Assembly: GCF_000381365.1 (NCBI RefSeq)
Contig: NZ_KB905470.1
Span: 1-64,000 of the forward strand
DNA: 64,000 nt
Direction: 5' to 3'
Origin: Bacteroides salyersiae WAL 10018 = DSM 18765 = JCM 12988
Lineage (GTDB): Bacteria; Bacteroidota; Bacteroidia; Bacteroidales; Bacteroidaceae
The position numbers and the translations under genes are program-made. Position 1 is the stretch's first letter; every line of letters begins with the position of its first letter. Shown here piece by piece: positions 11,086 to 20,622 of this stretch. The notes beneath the pieces were generated by a model. It did no database searches. It was not told the DNA's origin and was given only the letters and a program-made list of their open reading frames with translations.

Positions 11086-12922
11086 ACATTATTATTCTAT
11101 CACTAAACTCGGCTGCCTTTACTTCACTGGCAGGAGAAAGTTTCCCATTTAAATACTGTTCCATCATCAAAGCACCGATCGGTACTCCGTAAGTCGCACC
11201 GAATCCTCCATTTTCCACATAGACGGCAATCGCTATTTTGGGATTGTTCATCGGAGCAAAGCCCATAAAAACAGAGTGGTCGTGCCCACGATTTTGAGCT
11301 GTTCCGGTTTTACCACAGATTTCACCGTCCGGGAAAATATAGCCGGCCGTTCTACAAGTCCCTCCTGTCACAGCAGCACGCATTCCTTTCACAACCTCTT
11401 CATAATGAATCCGATCGATAGTCGGTACACGTGGAGTACGATAAAGGCTGTCGATTTCATTATCCTGAATTTCTTTCACAATATGCGGAGTGATGAAATG
11501 TCCCCGATTGGCAATCGTTGCGCTCAGATTGGCAATCTGCAAAGGAGTAGCCAGAATTTCTCCTTGTCCGATAGCAATACTGATAACCGTCAATCCGTTC
11601 CATCGCCCTTTATAGGGTTTATCGTAGAAAGCAGCATTAGGGATAAGTCCCCGGCCCTCACCAGGCAGATCCACTCCCAACCTGTAACCGAAACCTTGGG
11701 AAACCATGTGGTCTTTCCACACCGTTATTGCATTCTGCGGAGAACCGTATTTACGATCACCAAACATCCGGTACAAGCCCCAACAGAAATAAGAGTTACA
11801 TGAAGTAGCCAATGCCGGAACCAATGGCAATGGAGAAGCATGACCATGACATCCCACTTTTAAACTTCCATGTATAAAGCCGTGATAGCACGGAAACATC
11901 GGAGTATTTTCCTGAATAATTCCTTCTTGCAGAAAAGTCAGTGCCTGGGCAGCCTTAAAAGTAGATCCCGGAGGATAAGCACCCATCAATGCCCGATTCA
12001 GCAAAGGTTTTTGCTTATCACGTTGAAGCATCAGATGATTCTTACCGCGTTGGCGGCCAATCATCAGATGAGGATCAAAATCCGGAGAAGAGACCAGACA
12101 CAATATCTCTCCTGTCGCCGGTTCAATAGCAACAATGCTACCGATTTTATTCTTTAGCAGTCGCTCCCCTAACATTTGTAAGTCGATATCCAATCCCAAA
12201 GTCAGATTTTTGCCGGGAACGGAAGGACGATCGAATTGCCCATCCATATAATGCCCCTGAATACGTCCATGCGCATCCCGAAGCAAGATCTCAACACCTT
12301 TCTCGCCACGGAGATACTTCTCGTAGGATTTCTCAACCCCCTGCTTTCCTATATAATCGCCACGGATATAATAGTCATCATTTTCAATATCCCGCATCGA
12401 AACTTCTCCAATATCCCCCAAAGCATGAGCAGCCGAGTTATAGGTATACTGCCGGATCGTACGTCTCTGAATATAAAAACCGGGGAACTTAAACAACTTT
12501 TCCTGAAATACGCCACACTCTTCTGCCGACAGTTGCGACATAAACAACTGATTGGTATATCTCGAGTATCCCGGATTCCTCCGACGGTCTTTCATATCAG
12601 CCATGATTTTCAAAAACTGCTCCCGAGTGATATTCAATGCCTGGCATAAATCGAGTGTATCCAACTCCTCCACTTCTTTAGGTACAACCGTTATGTCGTA
12701 TGCCGGCTGATTAAACACAAGCAGTTTCCCATTACGATCGTACATTGCACCACGTGAAGGGTATTGTATCTTATTCAAAAAAGCGTTACTATCGGCATTT
12801 TTTTTATAATCATCCGTAGATATCTGCAAAAAGAAAAGCCGCATCATGTAGATAAGAACAATGCAGACAGCTACTCCTCCAATGACAAATTTTCGTTTCT
12901 CTAATACATAATCTTTTGCCAT
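11066..12922 (-). CDS. mrdA: Penicillin-binding protein 2, transpeptidase
   Basis: 618 residues. One N-terminal membrane anchor (about 12-31) is followed by a PBP dimer domain and a transpeptidase domain. All catalytic motifs are visible: PGSTFK (SxxK), SCNSYF (SxN) and CGKTGTAQN (KTG). It cross-links peptidoglycan in side-wall elongation with RodA. It lies 2 bp after mreD and overlaps rodA, so the five shape genes read as an operon. The start is set by the MAKDYVLEKRK N-terminus. Confidence 0.95.
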   Translation of the reverse strand: MAKDYVLEKRKFVIGGVAVCIVLIYMMRLFFLQISTDDYKKNADSNAFLNKIQYPSRGAMYDRNGKLLVFNQPAYDITVVPKEVEELDTLDLCQALNITREQFLKIMADMKDRRRNPGYSRYTNQLFMSQLSAEECGVFQEKLFKFPGFYIQRRTIRQYTYNSAAHALGDIGEVSMRDIENDDYYIRGDYIGKQGVEKSYEKYLRGEKGVEILLRDAHGRIQGHYMDGQFDRPSVPGKNLTLGLDIDLQMLGERLLKNKIGSIVAIEPATGEILCLVSSPDFDPHLMIGRQRGKNHLMLQRDKQKPLLNRALMGAYPPGSTFKAAQALTFLQEGIIQENTPMFPCYHGFIHGSLKVGCHGHASPLPLVPALATSCNSYFCWGLYRMFGDRKYGSPQNAITVWKDHMVSQGFGYRLGVDLPGEGRGLIPNAAFYDKPYKGRWNGLTVISIAIGQGEILATPLQIANLSATIANRGHFITPHIVKEIQDNEIDSLYRTPRVPTIDRIHYEEVVKGMRAAVTGGTCRTAGYIFPDGEICGKTGTAQNRGHDHSVFMGFAPMNNPKIAIAVYVENGGFGATYGVPIGALMMEQYLNGKLSPASEVKAAEFSDRIIMYGNEER

Positions 12923-12924
12923 GT

Positions 12925-13422
12925 CTATCTCCTTATTCCTTCAATAGCCATAATACAGGTTACGGTCAGCAAAGTACATGCAACTACTCTTAACAACAAC
13001 AGCGGTATGCTGGAAAATGAAAAGAACTCAATACCGAGCAAAACCAAATGATGCACAAAAACACTTGTCACCGCAAATTTCAGAAAAGAGGAAATCCCCA
13101 TCGTCCGGATAGAAGGGATGATACTATCCAATGTGTCACGAGGTGTAAACAAACGCAGAAAAGTGGGACGCACAAAAGCTAAAAACACAGTCGCCGCCGC
13201 ATTCATCCCCGGAGTATCAGAAAATATATCGACCGTAAGTCCCAGAAAGAAAGCCCAAAGCATCAATTCGTTACGAGAAGTGCCGGAAGCGAATTTTAAG
13301 ATGAAATAGACATATAGAAAGGGAGTAGCATATCCTGCTATATGAACATTATTCAGGATCAGCACTTGCAAAAGAACCAATCCCACAAACCATCCCATTC
13401 TATGTATATAGCTTGTCATCAT
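12925..13422 (-). CDS. mreD: Rod shape-determining protein MreD
   Basis: 165 residues, very hydrophobic, with about five membrane segments. The family-like stretch FFLGLTVDIFSDTPG lies near residues 58-72. The inner-membrane protein links MreC to the RodA/PBP2 machinery. It overlaps mreC by one base and is followed 2 bp later by mrdA. Confidence 0.88.
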   Translation of the reverse strand: MMTSYIHRMGWFVGLVLLQVLILNNVHIAGYATPFLYVYFILKFASGTSRNELMLWAFFLGLTVDIFSDTPGMNAAATVFLAFVRPTFLRLFTPRDTLDSIIPSIRTMGISSFLKFAVTSVFVHHLVLLGIEFFSFSSIPLLLLRVVACTLLTVTCIMAIEGIRR

Positions 13423-14264
13423 TATTTTGTACTCATATTTTCAAGTTCCCTCTGTTCTCCCTGCCCATTTCGGGAAATCACTCTGACATTACCTAATTTA
13501 CCAAAATCAGTAGCTAATTTTATTTTCAGCAAATAGGAAAGTCCATCATTAGAATCGGACATATCGTCTACCGTGCCTACCATCACCCCTGCCGGAAAAA
13601 CAGTAGAATAACCGCTTGTTACCACCGTATCCCCAAGATTGAACTCCGCATGGCGGGGCAGATCCTTTAAATAAGCATACCGAGAATCACCATATTCCCA
13701 CTTCAAATAACCAAAATATTCACTGCCGATAATTTTACAACTGATACTCGACTTACTGTTTAAAACCGAGATAACCAGTGAATAAGAAGGGGATGTCTTA
13801 TAAACAATACCAACCACACCGTTGCCATCTATCACTCCCATTTCGGGACGGATACCGGACGAAGAGCCCTTATCCAATGTGATATAATTATCGGCTTGAT
13901 TCAAACTATTCCGAATGACATGCGCCTTGAATATCTTATAATCGGCCTGTTCCAGATATCGAATACTATTCATGGTTATAGAATCTATCCGATAATCTTT
14001 CAATCTGTTTTCCAAATTAGTTATTTGCTGTTCGAGAGCCATATTACGATCCAGCAAATCCTCATTTACCGATTTTAGATGGAAATAAGAAGAAATACCG
14101 CCTGAAACCTCATAAACCTTTCCGGCAACGACATTAGCGGATGTAAAAAAAACACTCTGCTGATAATTATTAAAACGGAATAACAGCACAAAACAGATCA
14201 CCTCCAATAATATGAAGAGAAGCCAGTAATTGTACTTAAGAAGAAAATTCAGTAAATTCCGCAT
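13422..14264 (-). CDS. mreC: Rod shape-determining protein MreC
   Basis: 280 residues. One N-terminal membrane anchor (about 10-28) is followed by a coiled-coil (about 65-95) and a beta-rich periplasmic domain with the family stretch GVIDGNGVVGIV. The protein scaffolds the elongasome under MreB control. It sits between mreB (167-nt gap) and mreD. Confidence 0.92.
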   Translation of the reverse strand: MRNLLNFLLKYNYWLLFILLEVICFVLLFRFNNYQQSVFFTSANVVAGKVYEVSGGISSYFHLKSVNEDLLDRNMALEQQITNLENRLKDYRIDSITMNSIRYLEQADYKIFKAHVIRNSLNQADNYITLDKGSSSGIRPEMGVIDGNGVVGIVYKTSPSYSLVISVLNSKSSISCKIIGSEYFGYLKWEYGDSRYAYLKDLPRHAEFNLGDTVVTSGYSTVFPAGVMVGTVDDMSDSNDGLSYLLKIKLATDFGKLGNVRVISRNGQGEQRELENMSTK

Positions 14265-14274
14265 GATTAATAAT

Positions 14275-14428
14275 TATTCAATGTGCCAATTAAGAGAATG
14301 CAACAATTAAGGAATGTGTTAATGTAAACAATATGCCAATGTGCCAATTATAGCACCCATATACTAATTACTCTTCAGCATAACAGCGCAGCCAATTGGC
14401 ATATTGGCACATTGGCATATTAGCACAT
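14275..14428. repeat. Intergenic ATGTGCCAAT repeats
   Basis: The mreC-mreB gap is built of direct and inverted copies of a TTGGCACATTGGCATAT-like unit, for example around 14280, 14335 and 14393-14428. It looks like the simple AT-rich spacer repeats seen elsewhere in this window (near 6279-6360, 7560-7590 and 15458-15577). Pairing of the flanking copies would make a weak hairpin. Function is unknown. Confidence 0.5.
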
Positions 14429-14431
14429 TAT

Positions 14432-15454
14432 TTATCTCATCAAGAATGAGAAGCGATCTATGTTCTTTAATGCCACACCTGTTCCCTTTGCTACAGCATG
14501 AAGCGGATCTTCCGCAATGTGGAAAGGTATATTAATCTTATCCGTCAGACGTTTATCGAGTCCACGAAGCAAGGCACCACCGCCCGCCAGATAAATGCCA
14601 TTATGAACTATATCGGCATACAACTCAGGAGGTGTATTTTCCAATGCACTCAATACGGCCGTTTCAATCTTGGAAATTGACTTTTCCAGACAATGAGCCA
14701 CTTCCTGATAACATACGGGAACTTCCATCGGAAGCGCAGTGATACGATTCGGACCGTGAACAATATAATCTTCAGGGGCATCATCGCCCAACTCGGTAAG
14801 CGCAGCACCTACATTGATCTTAATACGCTCCGCCATACGCTCGCTGACTTTCACATTGTGCTGACGACTCATATACTCCTGAATATCGGCAGTAAGATCG
14901 TCACCAGCAATACGGATAGAATTATTGGAAACAATACCACCCAATGAAATAACAGCAATTTCGGTAGAACCACCACCTATATCGACAATCATATTGCCTT
15001 CCGGCGCCTCTACATCGATACCGATGCCGATAGCAGCAGCCATAGGTTCAAATACCAAATATACATCACGACCACCGGCATGCTCGGCAGAGTCACGAAC
15101 CGCACGAAGTTCAACTTCCGTACTACCCGAAGGCACTCCGATCACCATGCGAAGTGAAGGAGAGAATAAATGACTACGGGTATTCACCTGTTTGATGAGT
15201 CCGCGCATCATCTGTTCACAAGCATAGAAATCGGCTATTACACCGTCGCGAAGCGGACGGATGGTACGTATATTTTCGTGGGTCTTTTCGTGCATCATCT
15301 TTGCCTTCTCACCCACGGCGATCATCTTATCAGTACGACGGTCCAAAGCCACCACCGACGGTTCGTCTACCACAATCTTACCATTGGTAATGATGATGGT
15401 ATTGGCGGTTCCCAAGTCCATCGCTATTTCTTGTGTAAAAGAGAATAATCCCAT
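14432..15454 (-). CDS. mreB: Rod shape-determining protein MreB (actin homologue)
   Basis: 340 residues, the normal length. The actin-fold nucleotide site is visible: DLGTANTII (phosphate 1), IVDIGGGSTEIAVISLGG (phosphate 2, near 157-174) and YLAGGGALLRGLD (adenosine, near 288-300). Filaments under the inner membrane direct PBP2/RodA wall synthesis. It is the first gene of the shape operon. The spacer upstream (15455-15582) holds no gene. Confidence 0.97.
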   Translation of the reverse strand: MGLFSFTQEIAMDLGTANTIIITNGKIVVDEPSVVALDRRTDKMIAVGEKAKMMHEKTHENIRTIRPLRDGVIADFYACEQMMRGLIKQVNTRSHLFSPSLRMVIGVPSGSTEVELRAVRDSAEHAGGRDVYLVFEPMAAAIGIGIDVEAPEGNMIVDIGGGSTEIAVISLGGIVSNNSIRIAGDDLTADIQEYMSRQHNVKVSERMAERIKINVGAALTELGDDAPEDYIVHGPNRITALPMEVPVCYQEVAHCLEKSISKIETAVLSALENTPPELYADIVHNGIYLAGGGALLRGLDKRLTDKINIPFHIAEDPLHAVAKGTGVALKNIDRFSFLMR

Positions 15455-15457
15455 GTA

Positions 15458-15577
15458 TATTTACGATTTAACTATTTACGATTTACGATTCAAATATCTT
15501 TCTCTCACGATTCAACCATTTACGATTTACAAAGAAACGAACTTTCATCATAAATCGTAAATTGTCAAATCGTAAAT
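15458..15577. repeat. Intergenic TTTACGATTT repeats
   Basis: The mreB-purH gap has several direct copies of TTTACGATT and inverted copies (AAATCGTAAAT). The outer copies can pair. Similar text precedes ricT at about 7560-7590. No gene is visible. Confidence 0.5.
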
Positions 15578-15582
15578 CTGTT

Positions 15583-17106
15583 TTAGTGTTTAAAATGGCG
15601 AATACCCGTCGTCACCATTGCAATGCCATGTTCATTACAATATTCGAATGTCAATTCATCCTTTACAGATCCACCCGGCTGAATAACGGCTGTTACTCCC
15701 TCGTTACCTGCAATTTCCACACAGTCGGGGAAAGGGAAGAAAGCATCCGAAGCCATCACAGCCCCATTCAAATCGAATCCGAATGTTTTCGCTTTCTCTA
15801 TTGCCTGTTTCAAGGCATCTACGCGGGAGGTTTGCCCTACACCACTTGCCAGCAATTGTTTATTTTTAGCAAGTACGATTGCGTTCGATTTACTGTTCTT
15901 CACAATTTTGTTGGCAAACAACATATCCTCTACCTCTTCGGGTGTAGGAGCTTTATCGGTCACGGCCTTTAAATCAGCCACAGTTTCGATATTCAAGTCT
16001 CTTTCCTGTACCAACACACCGTTCAATAATGAGCGGAATTGCTTTTTCGGCAACTTAACTTCTTTGCGGACAAGTATGATACGGTTTTTCTTTTGTCCCA
16101 GAATTTCCAATGCATCTACATCATAGTCGGGAGCAATCACCACTTCAAAGAATATCTTATTGATCTCTTCTGCTGTTTCCTTGTCAATGACAGCATTGGT
16201 TATCAACACACCACCGAATGCAGAAACCGGATCACCGGCCAACGCGTCTTTCCATGCTTCAAGTACCGTAGAACGGGAAGCCAAGCCGCAAGCATTGTTG
16301 TGTTTCAGAATAGCAAAAGTAACATCCTCGAATTCATCAATCAGTTCAACTGCCGCATTGATATCCAATAAGTTGTTATATGAAATTTCTTTTCCATGAA
16401 TTTGATCGAACATTGCTTCCAAATTTCCATAGAAAAATCCTTTTTGATGGGGATTCTCACCATAGCGAAGCATTTTCTGATCATTGGCAGATTGACGGAA
16501 AGCCGAACCTTCTTCGGCATCAAAGTAGTTGAAAATAGCCGAATCATAATGTGAAGATACGGCAAAAGCTTCTTTAGCCATCCAACGGCGTTCTTCCAAT
16601 GAAGAGTTGGCTCCATGCTCCATCAACATATCGAGCAATGGTTTATATTGAGCCTGAGAAGCGACAATCACCACATCATTGTAATTTTTTGCAGCAGCAC
16701 GAATCAACGAGATTCCACCTATATCGATTTTCTCAATGATAGCCGCCTCATCAGCACCCGATGCCACGGTTGCTTCAAATGGATAAAGATCTACAATCAC
16801 GAGATCTATTTCCGGGATTTCATACTTCTCAATCTGCTGAATATCCTGTTCCAGTCCACGACGACAAAGGATACCTCCGAAGATTTTCGGATGCAATGTC
16901 TTCACACGGCCACCTAAAATAGAGGGATATGACGTCAAGTCTTCTACAGCCTTACAGGGATATCCCAATGATTCTATAAACTGACGAGTTCCGCCCGTTG
17001 ACAAAAACTCAACTCCTTCTTCATGCAATTTGGTGATAATTTCATCCAAACCTTCCTTATGATAAACCGACACTAAAGCGGTTTTTATTCTTTTTGACTC
17101 AGACAT
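15583..17106 (-). CDS. purH: Bifunctional AICAR formyltransferase / IMP cyclohydrolase
   Basis: 507 residues from the ATG at 17106 (MSESKRIKTALVSVY). An upstream in-frame ATG would add ten residues that do not fit the family. The N-terminal IMP cyclohydrolase domain (STGGT, GRVKTLHPKIFGG) and the C-terminal transformylase domain (RYGENPHQK, KHNNACG) are both intact. The enzyme makes the last two steps to IMP. Its promoter is notable: the -7 box TAACTTTG (complement of 17134-17141) is the ICE attachment core, so the native -33 region has been replaced by ICE DNA. Confidence 0.96.
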   Translation of the reverse strand: MSESKRIKTALVSVYHKEGLDEIITKLHEEGVEFLSTGGTRQFIESLGYPCKAVEDLTSYPSILGGRVKTLHPKIFGGILCRRGLEQDIQQIEKYEIPEIDLVIVDLYPFEATVASGADEAAIIEKIDIGGISLIRAAAKNYNDVVIVASQAQYKPLLDMLMEHGANSSLEERRWMAKEAFAVSSHYDSAIFNYFDAEEGSAFRQSANDQKMLRYGENPHQKGFFYGNLEAMFDQIHGKEISYNNLLDINAAVELIDEFEDVTFAILKHNNACGLASRSTVLEAWKDALAGDPVSAFGGVLITNAVIDKETAEEINKIFFEVVIAPDYDVDALEILGQKKNRIILVRKEVKLPKKQFRSLLNGVLVQERDLNIETVADLKAVTDKAPTPEEVEDMLFANKIVKNSKSNAIVLAKNKQLLASGVGQTSRVDALKQAIEKAKTFGFDLNGAVMASDAFFPFPDCVEIAGNEGVTAVIQPGGSVKDELTFEYCNEHGIAMVTTGIRHFKH

Positions 17107-17132
17107 GGGTTTGCTTATTAAGTATTTGATGT

Positions 17133-17142
17133 GCAAAGTTAC
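17133..17142 (-). other. ICE attachment core (attL or attR), GTANNTTTGC
   Basis: The complement reads GTAACTTTGC, an exact match to the GTANNTTTGC core used by CTnDOT-family integrases. Chromosomal purH lies on one side and the IntDOT-like integrase on the other, so this is the junction. The far end of the ICE is outside the window. The core overlaps the purH -7 box. Confidence 0.8.
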
Positions 17143-17461
17143 TACAAAAAAGTGAAATGCGGAAAGATATAGTGATAGAATTGAGTTACAAGGGTTTTAG
17201 TTGAAGTGGCTATAATTCGTGAAGCCAGTACAATCACAGCAAAAGCCAAATCCTGACGCCACAACGTTACTTGTTCGTAACCATGCCCGATAATGCGACA
17301 AACGGGTATGGATGGCGAAACAAGACACTAAGGAATAGTGAGTTACCTACAACTCACGCAAAAAATTTGGTTACAGAAAAAGATTGCGCCGTTCCTCCCC
17401 GTTTTGCGTACCGACATCGGACTCTTCACCAACTAATTTTGAAACCAAAAAATTAAGGACG
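17143..17461. other. ICE terminal region upstream of integrase
   Basis: There is no gene in these 319 bases. This segment corresponds to the arm region of the attachment site in CTnDOT. It contains the inverted repeat GTTAC-N6-GTAAC at about 17267-17282, a candidate protein-binding site. The in-frame extension of the integrase into this region (from 17384) lacks integrase-like sequence. Confidence 0.5.
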
Positions 17462-18697
17462 ATGAAGAGTACATTTTCAGTCATCTACTACCTCAAGCGT
17501 CAGGTAGTGAAAAAGGACGGGACAGTTCCCGTCATGGGACGCATCACGGTGGACGGCAGCCAGACGCAGTTCAGCTGCAAACTGACTGTCGACCCGAAGC
17601 TGTGGGACACCAAAGGGGGACGTGTCACGGGCAGAAGCACGGCGGCACTTGAAACGAATCGTATGCTTGACAAGATGCGGGTGCGCATCAACAAGCACTA
17701 TCAGGAAATCATGGAGCGTGACAACTTCGTCACGGCGGAGAAGGTGAAGAACGCCTTTCTCGGATTGGAACACCGCTACCACACGCTGATGCAGGTGTTC
17801 CGCCGGCACAACGAGGACTATGAGAAACAGGTGGAGGCTGGCATGAAAGCCAAAGGCACGCTGTTGAAGTACCGCACCGTTTACAAGCACCTGCAAGAGT
17901 TCCTCACCATCCGCTACCATGTGAAGGACATCGCCCTGAAAGAGCTTACCCCGGCTTTCATCTCCGACTTCGAGATGTTCCTGCGCACGGACAAGCACTG
18001 CTGCACCAATACCGTGTGGCTGTACGTCTGCCCGCTACGGACGATGGTGTTCATCGCCATCAACAACGAGTGGCTGACACGCGACCCGTTCCGCGAGTAT
18101 GAAATCAAAAAGGAAGAAACGACACGCAGTTTCCTTACCAAAGAGGAAATACGCCTGTTGATGGAAGGCAAACTGAAAAACGCCAAACAGGAACTGTACC
18201 GCGACCTCTACCTGTTCTGCGCCTTCACCGGATTGTCATTCTCGGATATGCGCAACCTCACGGACGAGAATATCCGTACCTACTTCGACGAACACGAGTG
18301 GATAAACATCAACCGCCAGAAAACGGGTGTGGTGTCCAATATCCGCCTGCTTGACATCGCCAACCGCATAATCGGCAAATACCGGGGACTGTGCGGGGAC
18401 GGCAGGATATTCCCCGTCCCGCATTATAACACGTGCCTTGCAGGTATCCGTGCCGTCGCCAAGCGTTGCGGCATCACCAAGCATATCACGTGGCATCAAA
18501 GCCGCCACACGGCAGCCACGACAGTTTTCCTTTCCAACGGCGTACCCATCGAAACGGTCAGCTCCATGCTCGGACACAAGAGCATAAAGACGACGCAGAT
18601 TTACGCGAAGATAACCAAAGAAAAGCTCAATCAGGACATGGAGAACCTTGCGGCAAGGTTGAACGGCATCGAGGAATTTGCAGGTTGTACCATCTAA
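17462..18697 (+). CDS. intDOT: IntDOT-type tyrosine recombinase (ICE integrase)
   Basis: 411 residues from the ATG at 17462, the same length as CTnDOT IntDOT. It integrates and excises the ICE at GTANNTTTGC cores. An arm-binding N-terminus and a core-binding domain precede the catalytic domain. Catalytic residues are visible: R285-Q-K287, H345-Q-S-R348, H371 and the nucleophile Y381. The usual first Arg is Ser259 (TGLSFSDM), the known peculiarity of IntDOT, with R247 nearby as the suggested substitute. The start is chosen from family length; the frame runs further upstream without homology. Confidence 0.95.
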   Translation: MKSTFSVIYYLKRQVVKKDGTVPVMGRITVDGSQTQFSCKLTVDPKLWDTKGGRVTGRSTAALETNRMLDKMRVRINKHYQEIMERDNFVTAEKVKNAFLGLEHRYHTLMQVFRRHNEDYEKQVEAGMKAKGTLLKYRTVYKHLQEFLTIRYHVKDIALKELTPAFISDFEMFLRTDKHCCTNTVWLYVCPLRTMVFIAINNEWLTRDPFREYEIKKEETTRSFLTKEEIRLLMEGKLKNAKQELYRDLYLFCAFTGLSFSDMRNLTDENIRTYFDEHEWININRQKTGVVSNIRLLDIANRIIGKYRGLCGDGRIFPVPHYNTCLAGIRAVAKRCGITKHITWHQSRHTAATTVFLSNGVPIETVSSMLGHKSIKTTQIYAKITKEKLNQDMENLAARLNGIEEFAGCTI

Positions 18698-18709
18698 AAA
18701 AGAGAAGCC

Positions 18710-19072
18710 ATGAAGCGAGACATAATCATCATAGAAGACAAGGCGGTCAGCGTAACCGGTAATGACGTGTGGATGACCGCCACCGAAATAGCCGGACTGT
18801 TCCATACGACCGTCCCGGCAGTGAACGCCGCCATCAAAGCCGTCCGCAAGTCGGACGTGCTGAACGACTACGAGGTGTGCCGCTACATGCAGCTTGAAAA
18901 CAGGCTGTACGCGGATGTGTACGCACTTGAAATCATCATCCCGGTCGCTTTCCGACTGAACACCTACAACACCCACCTGTTCCGCACATGGCTGGTGAGA
19001 AAGGTACTCGCCAAAGAGAAACAGCAGGCATACGTTATGTTTATACCGAGCGGAAATGTTGGCTATTGTTGA
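18710..19072 (+). CDS. Small RhuM-like HTH protein, possibly truncated
   Basis: 120 residues, 12 bp after the integrase. It resembles the N-terminal part of RhuM-family proteins: VWMTATEIAGLF helix-turn-helix near 22-33, then a YALEIIIPVAFRLN segment with FRTWLVRKVL near 94-103. The C-terminal IPSGNVGYC may be a junction sequence, since the nested 13-kb element begins about 60 bp later. Function is unknown. It is probably co-transcribed with the integrase. Confidence 0.6.
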   Translation: MKRDIIIIEDKAVSVTGNDVWMTATEIAGLFHTTVPAVNAAIKAVRKSDVLNDYEVCRYMQLENRLYADVYALEIIIPVAFRLNTYNTHLFRTWLVRKVLAKEKQQAYVMFIPSGNVGYC

Positions 19073-19095
19073 AGATAAAGCCCCATTCTAAAAGT

Positions 19096-19123
19096 AAAAG
19101 CTACCTTAGAGGTAGCTTTTTTT
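19096..19123. terminator. Terminator next to tRNA-like 3' remnant
   Basis: AAAAGCTACC (19097 on) pairs with GGTAGCTTTT (19111-19120), with T-runs on both strands, so it can act both ways. On the complement it directly follows a tRNA-3'-end-like sequence (GGTTCGAATCC then CGCCCTGCCGCA). Confidence 0.75.
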
Positions 19124-19134
19124 GCGGCAGGGCG

Positions 19135-19145
19135 GGATTCGAACC
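19135..19145. other. Left putative att repeat of nested 13-kb element
   Basis: GGATTCGAACC, the T-loop core of a tRNA gene in reverse, occurs here and again at 32341-32351 in direct orientation. The two copies bracket the whole mobilizable/ermF element of 13.2 kb. The element's integrase starts 141 bp inside. T-loop sequence is common, so an 11-bp match alone is not proof. Confidence 0.55.
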
Positions 19146-19286
19146 GTTATCATATCTTACTTTTACTTTTCTTATTTTACTCTGATTATTAGGTATTTAC
19201 AAATTTTATTACCTATCTTTACCTAACCTTACAAAGGTAAAATATGGTAATATTAAGCATTTCTGTCCGAAATATGTCCGAGAAAT

Positions 19287-20618
19287 ATGAAAGTGAATTT
19301 TTATTTAGATAAGCCCTATAATCCCGATATTTCGCCTGAAAAGGTCAAACAGGAATTGGCAAAGGTTGGAGGGAAAAAGAAGAACCTTGCACAAAAGTTC
19401 TGGAATCCATCGCCCACTGCACTGTATCTCTTCTTTTCACCGGATAAATCCTGTAGGATAAAATACAGGACAAACTATAAGATATTGCCCAAAAGTTGGG
19501 ATTTTGAAAAGGAAAGGCTTAAACCAAGTGCCAGCGGAGCGTTGGAATTCAATGTTGAACTGAACAACCTTGCAAACTGCTGTACAAGGGAAGCAATGCG
19601 AAAAAAAGAAACAAACCAGTTTCTTTCCAAAGAGGATTATAAACAGATTGTACAGGACTGTATTGACAGGGACAATGCCGTCAATAGTGAAATATCCATT
19701 TCCCACCTGAAAACCCAGTTCCTTTCCTACAAATCCAATTTTGTCAAAGAGGGTACGTTAAAAGAATACCGGACAGTCTTTAAGGGATTGGAGGATTTTG
19801 AGAAGCATAAGGGAACAAAACTTATCCTTAGGGAAATGGACGGTAAATTTCTCGATCAGTTTGAGGTATTTCTAAGCAGGAAAAAGAACACGAACGATGG
19901 AGATAAAGAGGGCTTGCTGAATGACACCATCCACAAGTACATCTCCACGTTAAAGGTATTCCTAAAGTGGTGCAACGACAATGATTATTTGGTGCATCCC
20001 GATGTCTTCAAGACCCAGAAGACAAACTTTAAGAAGAAAGCCTACAATGAGATCATTGCCCTGTCAGAATCCGAAATACAGAAACTGATGAACCATGATC
20101 TTTCGGACAGACCCAGTCTGGAAAGGGTACGGGATCTGTTCTGTCTATTGTGCTACACAGGGCAAAGATTTGAGGATCTGATCAACTTTGACCCAAAGGA
20201 CATAAAAAACAATGCTTGGGACTTCATTTCGGTAAAAGTCAAAAAAAGGGTGATCGTACCTTTTGAGGGGTATATTGCCCCAGCAAAGGATATCTTGGAG
20301 CGTATCGGTTACTCCGTGCCCAAGATATCCAACCAGAAGTTCAATGAATATATCAAAACTGTCGGCAAACTGGCAGGAATGGACGAAATCATAAAGATCA
20401 CAAGGTATTCAGGTAAGCAAAAGCTGGTGATAGAAAAAAGGAAGTACGACTTCCTATCGAGCCATGTCGGCAGAAGATCAATGGTAACGAACCTATTGAG
20501 CAGGAACGTACCCATTACACTTGTGCAGAAACTGACCGCACATTCCGACATAAGGACTTTAATGAAATACGAATCGGCAAACACGGATTCGTTAATCGAT
20601 GCACTGAACAAATTTTAA
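19287..20618 (+). CDS. Tyrosine recombinase of the nested mobilizable element
   Basis: 443 residues. The core-binding (SAM-like) domain lies around 150-235. The catalytic domain has CYTGQRFEDL (Arg I), the KKRVIVPF beta-hairpin Lys, SHVGRRSM (box II His/Arg) and LMKYESANT (nucleophile Tyr). It is unlike IntDOT in sequence. It probably integrates the 13-kb element at tRNA-type GGATTCGAACC cores. The 140 bp upstream hold TTACCTA/AGGTA repeats and GTCCGAAATATGTCCGA, possible binding sites. The ATG at 19287 is the first good start. Confidence 0.92.
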   Translation: MKVNFYLDKPYNPDISPEKVKQELAKVGGKKKNLAQKFWNPSPTALYLFFSPDKSCRIKYRTNYKILPKSWDFEKERLKPSASGALEFNVELNNLANCCTREAMRKKETNQFLSKEDYKQIVQDCIDRDNAVNSEISISHLKTQFLSYKSNFVKEGTLKEYRTVFKGLEDFEKHKGTKLILREMDGKFLDQFEVFLSRKKNTNDGDKEGLLNDTIHKYISTLKVFLKWCNDNDYLVHPDVFKTQKTNFKKKAYNEIIALSESEIQKLMNHDLSDRPSLERVRDLFCLLCYTGQRFEDLINFDPKDIKNNAWDFISVKVKKRVIVPFEGYIAPAKDILERIGYSVPKISNQKFNEYIKTVGKLAGMDEIIKITRYSGKQKLVIEKRKYDFLSSHVGRRSMVTNLLSRNVPITLVQKLTAHSDIRTLMKYESANTDSLIDALNKF

Positions 20619-20622
20619 AATT

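Noticed and set aside
19124..19145. Possible intact tRNA gene at left end of nested element
   Set aside because: Only a T-arm and acceptor-like 3' end is present; no D-arm or anticodon stem can be found beyond 19145.
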